The notes beneath the pieces were generated by a model. It searched no databases. It was not told the DNA's origin and saw only the letters and a program-made list of their open reading frames with translations. A stretch of DNA of 64,000 nucleotides from Tubiluchus corallicola (taxonomy: Eukaryota; Priapulida; Priapulimorpha; Priapulimorphida; Tubiluchidae). Position numbers and translations under genes: made by a program. Positions 46,901 to 58,900 of the stretch are shown piece by piece; position 1 is the first letter of the stretch; each line of letters opens with the position of its first letter. The stretch covers positions 758,501-822,500 of the forward strand of contig JAQGDQ010000008.1 in NCBI GenBank assembly GCA_030141605.1, read 5' to 3'.

Positions 46901-49900
46901 TCCATCGTAGCTGTGAACCAGTCAAGAGTTCCGAGCAGACTAGTGAGAGTTCGGATGATGATAACTCTAGTAGTTCAGAGAGTGAGAGTGAAAGTCCAGT
47001 TAGATCTCCAGTACCTGTGCCATCATCACCGGTCGAAGAAAAACAGGTTAGTTAACATTTCAAAACGTCACATTTATTGATTTTTGTTTTGTTTATTGCA
47101 GCTATTTGTACTGGAAGCTATAAAGATGTAAAGTTATACTTTTTAAAAACTTGCAGCAAAATTGTTGCTAATGAGTCATTAAAAGTTTTGAGTTTGTATT
47201 CGGTCAAGAATTTCAAGTACGTAAAATTATGTAATACAATTTTTGCCGGGCCAAAAAAGGGAAAAAATAATGAGGATATGAACGTGTATGTATCAAAAAT
47301 ACTTATTTTGCTTGATGACCTTCAGAGTCTTGAAAATTTCCTTGATTTTTAAGGACTGTCATATTTCTTTTTAGGATGACAAGTCAAAGTCGTGGAGTCT
47401 TGCAAACTTTTTGCCACGCAATAGTCAACCTCGTTCTGTGTCACCTCCTTCATGTCCGACCGACATTACTGAGCAGCCGAAAAGTCTTTCATCTTGCGAG
47501 CTACCCATAGAGAAAAGCAGCGAAGACGAAGAGGTCATAGTTCCATCACGAAGCCGTGCCAACAAAACGGCGGGGGACAGACGACGTAGAAATAGCAGTT
47601 TCACCAAAGATATTATGCTGTCGACTAGTAGTAGTGACAGTGATGATGACAAATGTGACAAGACGACAGAGAAGCAAGGGGCAAAGCAAAAGAGCTTCAG
47701 CAAAAGCGAGGAGAAAAGCGATAAAACTCAAGTGCTGAAGCATGTTTTTGCCAACATGGGGAAAGGCAAGGGGAAAAGACGTCCTCCTGTAAGTTCTGTG
47801 GAAAACCGTAAGAGTATTAATGAAGAAAGTGTCAAAGAGCCAGCGTTGAAAGTAGAAAGTGCTAAACCTCCTAAGCCAGCAAAGACAGTGAAGAGTAAAA
47901 ATCAAAATTCAGACGACTTGCCAGACGATATTATTGATAAATCAAAGTCAAAGGCTTCAAAACCCAGAAGAAAGCCATCAGTCTATAAAGAGAAACAGAC
48001 CAGAGGTAAAAAACCGAAGATTGTTCTGTCAGATTCTGATTCATCTGACGAAGGCGGCTCTTTCACTTCAGCTTTACAAAATTCTTCAAGAGTTGATATG
48101 TCTCATAGACAAGTTGGATCACTATCGAAAAGGCCACCCTCACCTGTTCCACTGGCTTCCGATCTTACCTCTCCGTTTACTTCGCCAAAAATAAACACTC
48201 AGTCCAAATCTAGTGTCCCACCTCAGAAAACCTACAAGTCACCTAAACCAGAACCAAAGCATGAGTCTGCAGCTCATAAAAATTTGCAAAATGAAGCAGT
48301 GACTAACTCGGCTTTGAAGAAAAGCAGCAAATCACCACATAGGACAAGCGACAACCAACAGAAATCAAAGTCTAAAAGCAAAACTGTGAGCGAAAAAGCA
48401 CACTCATCAAAAGAGGAAAAATCAACCACTCAAAAATCTTCAGCTGTTTCTCATGTTAATGCTAGAGACTATAAAGAACAGCAACATATTAAAACAGCAG
48501 TCAGCAATGTTGATGTTGTGCATTCCAAGTCTTCTAAACGCATCCACAGCCAAACTAAAGATGAAGTGTCGCTAGACTACAAACTCGGTCAGGAATTTCC
48601 ACCGCCGTTGCTCTCACCCATTCCAAATCATGATGAAACCACATTTTCTAATGCTCCATCAAAAGAGTCTTGTATTCCAGTAGAACAACCGGTGACATAT
48701 GATGAAAATGGTGCTGCTCATGTAGTCGTCAAACTCAAATTGTCGGCTTTATTCAGAGTGCCTCAGAAAGTTCAAGCAAAGGTTAAATCCTCCGACTCTG
48801 CTGCTGTCGTGCTAGAAAGTGACGATTTCAAAATCACTGAAGCAGCGAAATCTGTATCACTCGATGCAATGAATAACATTTTCGAGCGGATTAATCACCC
48901 CTCAACGCAGTCGCTGCCAAAAGGAAAAACATCTAAAAAGAAAAAAGGTTCCGAAAATGGCAAGAACATGAAAACGAAGTCGGTTAATAAGGACACTGAC
49001 AAGAAAGAGCCAGAAATGAAATCTGAAGTTCCCAGCGGAGACATACAACACATTCACAGGTATTCATGTTATTACTTAATGTGTTATTGCTTAATTGGCT
49101 TCATGTTTTTCACAACCAGTCTACAATTTTGTTGTCATTTTTCTTAGTGTTTTCTCAAAGTGTACATAATTATTTTGTGTTTTTTATGAAGTAAGCTTCA
49201 AGAGAGTCATTATCGTCACCATATATCTTGTTAAAATTTTGCTATCGTAAAATCTTCCTGAATTTTCACATTGTCATTGTTTGTTTCATTGTCGATATGT
49301 TTTAGAGAGTTTATATGTAATTGCTCATGTTTAGTGGGCTAAACATCTAATACCTTCTAGTGAGCTTGAGAGTGCCATTCACTCGGTCGAAGGTAAACAT
49401 TCGGAGTCGTTTGTGGCACAAGTCATCGGCAAGTCACGTGTTCGGCAGCTGAGTGGTAGTAGCAACTCCAGCCGGTGTAGTAGCTTAGATCGAGATGGAG
49501 ACTGCAAGCGACGCAAGTTAGAAAAAGAGCAAAAGCCCACAGCTCAGGTATTTGTCTATTCTATTATTGACTACGCACAATACTTACTTTTTCAAGGTAC
49601 TTTAGATTAGAGGTGCACTTGTCTGGTCTTATGTGCCATATTTGCCTTTTTAGCAAGTTAACAGAAAGTCCAGCAATTGTCTGCAAATTCTCCCTCTCCA
49701 GGAGAGTGTTTCTTACAAGTTTTGTTAAGTGTAGATTTCTTGGTATACAGGTATTAATGAGAGTTGGTCATACAACGTCAATGCTTGACAAAGTGCCTTG
49801 TTTGCCAGACAATCAATGATCATTTTTTGTGTGAATAAAAATAGTTACTGTCTCCACATGTAAAGTAATTTCTTGGTTTTGCAAAAGATTCCAACAATTA

Positions 49901-52900
49901 AGCTTAATAAGAGTCTAAACATTCAATCGCTGTTAATGGTGTTAATGCTTACGGTAAAACGGGATGGAATGATTTTTCACATTTATCTCATTTTGCAGTA
50001 CGGTAAAAACTATACTATTCAGCACCTATAATAATGCCAAAGTGCTTCTGATAATTTATTAATAGGTTAACAGCAGGCGAGCCCAACTAGTGATGACATC
50101 ACAACCGAACATAATTTAAACAGCACAAAGATTTAATGAGCGTGTTGCACGTGTTTGCAAAAGCGAAGATTGAAGTACAATGCTATTGTACAACATTTGA
50201 TTGCGATATACAAAACTTGGCATATTTTAAGTTTAAAATTCAAATTTCAAGTTTACTGCTGTGGTTCTGCATGTGTACTATGTCATAACTGAATACCTGT
50301 TGCACTGAGAGGCAAAGCAGCGGTTTTTTATGCAAGACGATTTCGATATTTCATAGAGTAGATTGTTTTGAGTTATAGTTTAAGATTAGGTCCGATTTTC
50401 CTTTAAATAAGAAAAACTGCAGCTTTTTCTTTGCCAAATAAATGTTTTTTGTGTGTTTCTTTTAGTAAAGTTACAAATTAAGTTTTTATTGTAATACTTG
50501 GCTTGCAAAACAGTAAACAGGTGCGTTTATGACATTTTGTATATTTACAAAAGCACAAGAGGCAGTCATGCACTAAAGAAGCAAAAAAATTAAGAAACGA
50601 AATGAATAAGCAAATGCTAATTTTTGAAAGAGTGATAAACCTGTCCCTGCTGAGATTTACAGACAAAAAAGCCTTGATAAAAAAAGTAAAATAACTTATT
50701 TGTGGACAAGTCCTTCGTTTTCCTTTAATATGCAAATGTATAAAAATTTGTCATGGCGCAAAGGAGACAGTCAACAGTATCAGAAAACGCAATTCTTTAG
50801 TTGAAAAAGTGTATCCATAATTTTCCACACGTAACATTTCCCCCCTGTACACTGATGTTAGTGGAGTGATGTACTGTTGACTGAGTGCAGTAAGTTAGGC
50901 TTGATATTTTAAGTTATCATCTAGATATAGTCACTATTTTTTTACAACTCTATCACTGATGTTTAATTCGTTAAAACACTCCCAATTCTCAGCATCATAT
51001 TACCCCATCTAGAACGATTTCTTCACATAATTTGTTTTTCACTAAACAGTGTGAGTGACTTGAGTTACGGTAGAATTTTTAATGTTCATACGAGTCTTGT
51101 TAGAATTTACTGCACATTAGGTTCACAATAAATCACCATAATTTACATATCTTTTGCTAATAAATTTTTCGGCCATTCTGCCATTTTTGTGCCCTTGCAG
51201 CTTCATCTTGTACCATGATTAATCTGACTTATTATAACTGCATATTGATCCACAGCTCATAAAGGGTGAATGCTTGATTAGGAGACGTGTGTGGCATGAA
51301 TATATAACATTTTTGTAACATTTGGCTTCTGCACTCCATTGTTGGCACTTATTCTACTCAGTGTAGACGGTTGCGGCTCATCTCATTATCAAATATGATG
51401 TTCTAAAATGAGACATCGTTCCAACAGCCATATTTAGAGCACATAGTGCATACTACTTCACTCACTGAGATAAATGCCTGTGTACAGTATGATCGACAAA
51501 GCCAGCTAAAATGAATGTTGCTCCAGGAGTCACCAATCCAGTCACTAACCAGGCTTACTGTTGCCTAACTTTGGTTGTAAGTGCACACAGTAAGCATGCC
51601 TTTAATGATGAAATTTTACTGTCAGTAGCAATTATACAGTGATAGATTTGCATACAATGTGAAATTATGAGTGAAATTACTTAACAGAATAAAAATTACT
51701 TTAAATTTGTTCCTGTTTGATTTGAACCCGGGACTTCTGTTAGCTGAATGAATTTGAATTTGAACTTGCATTTGTAGGTGAAGCCATTTGAAGTCGACAC
51801 TGAACCAATTTCTACTCATCATGGAAGTTCTACCCTCAATACCTCATTTACGGGCACTTTGAATACGCCTGCTTCTGAAATGCGTCCGGATTTATTCTGG
51901 AATCACGGTGGTACGACGCCTAGTGGTACATCGATTAGACCATCTCAGCCTCTGCCGCCTCCTCCAAGTTTTGCCGAATTGCCGGAAGAAAGGTATTTAT
52001 TAATTAAAATAAAAATTGAGTTAGTTTTTCATTGTTCTTTAAGAAAGATTTTATGTATTTATGTGAGTTACTCAAACTACACTGAAAGCTGGTGAACTTT
52101 AGTAGAACTTGCAAATGCTTTTTGGCTGGTTGTACTTGAAGTAAAACGATTAATTTGAAACTGCATATATGAAGTTAGTATTTACTTCAAGTTGACCTAT
52201 TCTGTGTTTTTCTTCTTTCTTCAGTTGTGCTTCTTTGATTAAAAAGAGGCCAGAATGTGAACTCTTCTATGAAACGGTTTGCGCGTTTAATATTTTGCTT
52301 TGTTTAATTGAAAAGACGTATTATTTTATGCTCTACATGAAAAACTTTTTTTGTTGTCATTTGACGAAACGGCAGAGTTTTGCTGTCACATGGGACATTT
52401 GCTTTTTATTTTGTTCTGTTTTCATTCGCCATAAAAACATTTTTCTGGTGTTGTAGAGTAAAGCCAGTGTCCGAGTATTTGCAAGAAGCTCGGCAGCTCA
52501 AACACACGGCTGATGCAATAACAGACAAACCGCAGCGGGCCGCTAGCTACCTAGAGGCATGCATGAAGTTTATTCAAACAATTAGTGCCATGGAAGCCGA
52601 GAAAACGGAACAGAATATGGTGAAACAGATGATAAGACAAACTGCTCTCATCCTTAGGTATGTACGGCGGCTTAGAACTTTCCATTGCATAATTGTAAAG
52701 AAGATACTGTGTAGTACATTTTTTCTAGAAAAGAGCTAAAGTGAGCTCCCTGGCACTTTGGATTAATATGTTTGCTAGGTAACTCTGTGTAACTCAGTTT
52801 ATATAGTTTTGCATACTTATAGAATTGATTTATGTCGTATAACACTTTCAAGCAACACGATCCAATACACAGTGGCAATTTGTGCTAAGTATAGATGAAT

Positions 52901-55900
52901 ATGACTCATTGTGAAGTACAGTCACATCTCGTTATAACGCTAGCTTTTTTTGAAGTCAGAAAGTGAGTGGTATAAATAGATTTGACCGTTTTTTCTTCTT
53001 GGATGTGACTCTGAATCCTGCACATTCAGATGTGCCTATATCAGATAGAGAAATGCCTGGGCCAGTTTGACAGATTGTCCAGCTGTCAGCTCTCCAAGCC
53101 CAATGATGCTTTCTTTTGCATGTAAGAATGTATCTTAGTGCCTCAACTGTCACTTCATCCAAGATATTTACCTGTCGTATCCCCATAATTTTGCAAAAAT
53201 GCAAATTATGAAGCCACTTTCAGATATAATTAAGGATTTTATCAGAATGAACGACACTTTTACAAAGTTTAATTATGCATTTGCTATTATTCAACAAACA
53301 TTTTCAGCCGTGACTTAGTCAAATGTTCTCAAATGCACACCGTCTTTGTTTTGTCAGCGGATTCATTTTCATTAAAGCACTATGGTAACATAGTTTAGTG
53401 TGCCATATATAAGCCAAGTGAAAGATTTATTTAAATTTCAGACATGTGATTAACTACAGAACTGAAGGTGTTATGGTTGACAGTCGGGTTTTATTTTTAA
53501 GGTGAGTCTTAAATTTCTACATTCGTGTTTTTGTATATAAGTTTTGTAACGGCTACTGCTTCCGTTCAGATGCATTTAATGTATTTTTACCTGTTTTATG
53601 TAGCATGAGGTCGCAGTCCCTATTAAATCAGAAAATGTTTCACATGAAGCGAGATGAAACCATGAGAAACCACAAGCAGATCATGGACTACATGAAAAAG
53701 GTAATTTTTTATGCATTCGTTCTAAACAAGCCTGGTTCCCAAGGCAAAGAATCTATCATTTGTCTGGAGTTTGTCTAGTGGAAAGTTAGTTCTGCATATT
53801 TTTGCAACATTAACTCTTTAGAGTAAACCCCATTACGTCCAAACTGACAGTAGTTAATAAAAATATTTATTTTTATTTTGTTGAAGTTGCTTTAGAAGAT
53901 CCTCTTTTGTGCCTGAGGAGCAAACTCTCTTAAAAGAAAAACATGGAATTCTATATTACATTTTTCAACAAAAAATAGTTGCATTAGCAAAAATGTGCAA
54001 TTGAAGGAATCACAAATTGTGACTTCAAAAAATAGAATAACTTTATAACATCTCTCCTGAGAAAAAAAATTACCAGAGCAAATTTCTCTTTTCACTTAGA
54101 TATTACAATAAATTTTATGAGTATAATTTCAGTTTTAAGTGAAAATAACACTAATACTACTACCAAAAAATTCTGTATAAGACTTAGCCTCAAATGTAAT
54201 CTGCAAAGAAAAAACTTAGTATTAACAAAAAGCAAAGTTTAGGCTGTCAAATCCTAGACAGCCCATCTACAATTACGTTCTTCATGCCAGCAGTGTGAAC
54301 AATGTTCAGTGAATATTTTTGAAGCAACACACTCCATCTAAATAAATGCTAACTTTCATTCAAGAATTTGTCCAAGAAGATTAAGCGATTGTGGTCAGTG
54401 CAGTGTTTGGTATACGGTACGCAATACATGAACAGAAGGAACAAAATTTTTCCATAGCAAGAGCTTTTCCAGCTCCAACTCGATCCTAGCCAGCTCAACG
54501 GCTTCACTAGCATGATATCCAGCTGGTGCTCCTCTTTCTTCCAAAAGCTTCAAATAATTTGCTATGCCATCCACCAACTTAGCTTTCCTAGCCCCAGAAG
54601 AAACACAGAAAATAAAGTATCTACAAAATGTTATAAATTTGTGTTTAGTTCATTTGCAAAAATATACAAACACTTAAAAATGTGGGTATTTTTGTGTAGT
54701 TACGAGAGAAATCATATTTTTACATACGTAGCTTGTAATTGTTAAACACTGTCAGTAATTTCTTTAAGTTGTTAAAATTTTCACTGTCGAAACTCAGACG
54801 CTTGACACTTTGAGTGACCTTCTTTGATTAATTGACTTTTTCAGTCAAGTAAATTGACCTTTTTAGTTTTACTGTCAATTAGTCTCCTTATTCTTGTAAT
54901 TAATTCACCTATTTTCACCTGTGCATTTTTTAATCGTCTAAGGGCACTCGCTTGGTACAAACATGGTGCAATAATTCTCTGCCTTTGTCCTTATCAGTTT
55001 GTTAATTAAGCATATTTTGTACCTGGATACCCTCAAGTGCCCTGGCAACACCTAGAATCTTAGATTGTTTACTGTTGGCTAACTGAGTAATGATGATTTA
55101 TGGCATCAGATTACTTAAGGTTAGTCCTTTTAGAGGTACCCATGAAACTAGAAACGTCTAAAAATAAATAAAAAAGTAAAAAACGTACTTTTTATGATTG
55201 TTTCATTAGTGTAATTGTTCGGACGCCATAGCACTGTTACCATAGCACAACCACTAAATAACAGTTAAATATATGAAGTCAAAATATCCGACATAGATTT
55301 TTAAATGCAGGTAACAGTTATCCACAAAACTTTTCTCATTTTTCGCTTTTTTTCTCTACAAAGCTAAGATTTACTTGGTAAGTAATGAAAATTGGTGCAC
55401 CGAAAAACCTATTTTGCTGTGCGTTATGAATGTGCGAACCTGTAACTTGCTAGTAAATTATAATATAATTATAACTATATTATAACTATTAGGAAATATA
55501 ACCTAATACACATTAGATTTCATGAACTCATAAAATACGCACCCGAAGCAGCAGCTTTTTTGTGGTGCTACTGCGGTTTTTCTTTGTTGTGTGAAGTTTA
55601 ATGGGATTCACAAGTAACAAACCAAATTTCATAATAAAGCTCGAAAAATCAGAGAAAACCATCTGGATAACTGATAGCGTTTGACCTGCAATTATTTCAA
55701 TGTAACTTAATAATTAACTTAAATCAGAGTACAGTGCTACTGTGCATTAATAAATAGAGCCTGTTGCGGTGAAACTACCATGATTACAGCCCGTTCTTGT
55801 TTGAAACTGTATTTCATTCTTCTAATCATTTTAGCAACCTCATGGTCAAATTCAGAAACCGACTCAGACGGCATCTCCATATCAAGCACCGAACTGGACA

Positions 55901-58900
55901 ATGAAATCCACTGGTACTCCATCTCCTGTATACGTCTCACCGACTCCATCGCCATCCAGTAGTACTAGTGTTACATCTCAGGGTGCAACAACTGATCGGA
56001 TTATGTAAGTACACCTTGCAAATAAAAGCTTAATGTAGTGTGGTATTGAGTATCAATTGTTATTACATTATTGATATGAAATAATTGTGTTTTAAACCTA
56101 TCTGATATGCATTTATGTGCTTTTAAGCAACAGTGCTGCATGTTTGCATTTTTCACCATGCTTGCAGTATTGCAGAATTACTGATTTCTTACTGTGATTG
56201 GTGGTCCCCATGGCTAACCAAAGTTGAAATGACTTCAAAACTGTTAATTCAAGTTAATCAAAATTCGTGTGGTTACAGATCTGTGAAAAAGTACACTTTG
56301 GTGAGTTAGTATTGAGGTTTTTGTAGTTTTGTGCGAATCAAGTTGTTATAATTTTTAACTGCAAATTTTTTTTACTGTATTTTACTCTGTAGAGCACCCA
56401 AATTTTAATGTAACTTCCTGTTAAATTTATGGTCTTTGTCAAAGTGGCCTTTGTGGAAGCGTCACAAGGTCAATGATGCCAAATGACCTTGTATTAAGTT
56501 TATTTGTTCAATGTTAAGCTCAAACGTAATTACATTTCATAAGGATTCACATATGTAATTTGGATACACAAGTTATTTTTCATAAAATAAATAATTTAAA
56601 TTGTAGGTCACCGCTGTATTACTAATTACTGTTAATTAAATAGATTAGTGTAAACTAAAACTCACAATAACAAAATTAGTAAAGGAGCATGAAATGCACA
56701 GCTTACTATGTAAATCACTTGTCAGAGTAGAAGTGAAAAATCATGTTCAAAAGCATTGTCCATGACACTTTGTCAATAAAATATCTATTCATCTTCATAC
56801 GATTAATCTGATTATGTGGCATTTCTTCTCATTCTTGATGTTGTAAATGCTTGTATTTGATTGATGACATGTGTATAATACTGGCGACAGATTTTTTCCT
56901 TTTTTTTGCTGTTCAATCGAAAATTTTGCACTAAATCATACAAATTCCATATTAACACACATGTTCATTAACATTTAGTGGTCAGTAGCTAATATTGTTT
57001 AAGAATGGCTTGGAGCACTATCAAAGCACATAGTGTGGGTTCCTAGTAAGAGCTATAATCAGGGCAGATAGTAATTCATTGCTAAACTAACAAGTGATTT
57101 TACCATATTGTCATGTGTTGTGTAATTTTTCATCTTCTGTTGATTCTATTTTTCGCACAAAGCATTGTTTCCCATCAAAATAGCAATGTTCATGAGCATG
57201 CAACGTCAAAAAACTAACAAGAGTTTGCCAGGCTGTAATTTTTTAATGCAAATCATTCTTGAAAGAGAAGACCTTAAGATTTTTGATATCGTAGTAGCAT
57301 GTATTGAATTACGGTCTAAGATCCTTTCCTTTAACACTTACTGACGTGTAATGTGATCTGTAATCAAGGTATCCAAGGGCATGTTAATCAATAGGCTAAC
57401 TAGGCTATAGCCTAGGGCACCAAAGTTTGAGGGACGTCACGTTTTAGAAAAAATCCTTATTCTCCTCGGAAAATATGTATATTTTCATAATCATGTAAGG
57501 TTTGCATTTTATAACACACCGCAGGCAGTTACCGAGAGCAGCTTTTATATAAGTGCCACATAAAGAACAGGTGCAAGGTATTACACAAGCAGTTGCGCAA
57601 CCTGCTTGAATATAAGGGCTATGCAAATATGTAATTAATAATGACCACATAGAAACTAGGTTAATAGTGTTTCTAATACACTGCAAGTAATTTTTTAATC
57701 TTCTCATTACACAGATAACCATAAATTCACAATTTTATAATAGAGACAGAACTGTCAGCCTAGGGCATCATAAAGTCTTGATACGTCCCTGATGGTATCT
57801 TATTATCCTAGTTGCAGATATGGGTAATCTGCCTGTTAAGCTTTTACTGATATGTTACTGATATATTTATACTTTATTGTTCAAATACTTTAATTTTGAA
57901 TTTAGTTGTGACAAGCATGGCAATCAGGTATCGTCCACTACAGTTATGATCCCACAGCGTATGTTCACGGTCATGCAGCAGCAGTGGTCAAACATCGACA
58001 AGTTGTTAAATGCACAGTATTTTTGGGATCAGTCTGATCACCTGCTTAGTCAAGATGCTACCTGCAAAAGTAAGACACATCTCTAATGTTTTTCTCAGCT
58101 TCCTGATTGAATTTGACAAATTCGAGAGCACTGAGTTAACAAAAACATGAATTGTGTAATTTGTTGCTGTACTGCACATATCTGACTTTTGAAACTGTGA
58201 TATGTAATATTCCAAGGTAGCAATTCCTTTTTGTGTGGTAAAAAGGATGATGGTGGCCATAGTGGGTTGATAATGGTGATGATGACACCATTAAAGTTTA
58301 TAATAAGCTCCTTGGATGTTTCTACAAAGGCCTATGAAGTTGTCATTTGTTTTGCTGTCTTTTGCTAGTCACTCTAAATAAGCCTTTTCACAGTTTCACT
58401 TGCGAACGTGCAGTTGCTGTAGGTCAAAGGTTAAGCATACCACAGCAATGCGTCTTAAATACAACCGTCACGTGATGTATGTGCAAAGGAAAAGAATCTT
58501 GGGCACGAGTTCAGTAACTTCAGCTGTTCTATGTGGACTTTACTTAATTATGCATTACTCTGTGTGTAGACTGATTTACTAGCAGGATCTTGCTTGGGAA
58601 CTAGAAAAAATGAACTAAGTAATGTTCTAGCTACCTGTTAAAACTGTTGCTATTACAATTGGGCTGCGAGGCGTTGTCAAGTGTGCACAAATGAGTTGTC
58701 TGTTACACTTAACCTTTGACCTTTTCACGATCATCATCAATTGCTGGAACTGTGAATTAACCCAAGAAATCATTGGGTTATTTTTTACATTAATGGTTTC
58801 TGCCGGCCAACTAACTGCAGTGATTATTTGTAGTGGTTTTAAGTTGTTCAAAGGGATTTTTAAATTCCATTTTGTATGTCACCTGCCAAAAAAAAGAAAA

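Larger units (their letters stand above)
41780..46910 (+). other. AFF intron 8
   Basis: 5.1 kb. It contains the second copy of the dispersed 1.1-kb repeat (41955-43094), a nearly stop-free stretch at 45546-46007 and a minus-strand frame at 46591-46758. Between 43100 and 45540 I see only AT-rich DNA. Confidence 0.55.

Noticed and set aside
47425-47905. Minus-strand open frames of 92 and 119 codons
   Set aside because: They lie opposite the strongly supported AFF exon 10 and are shadows of its codon composition.
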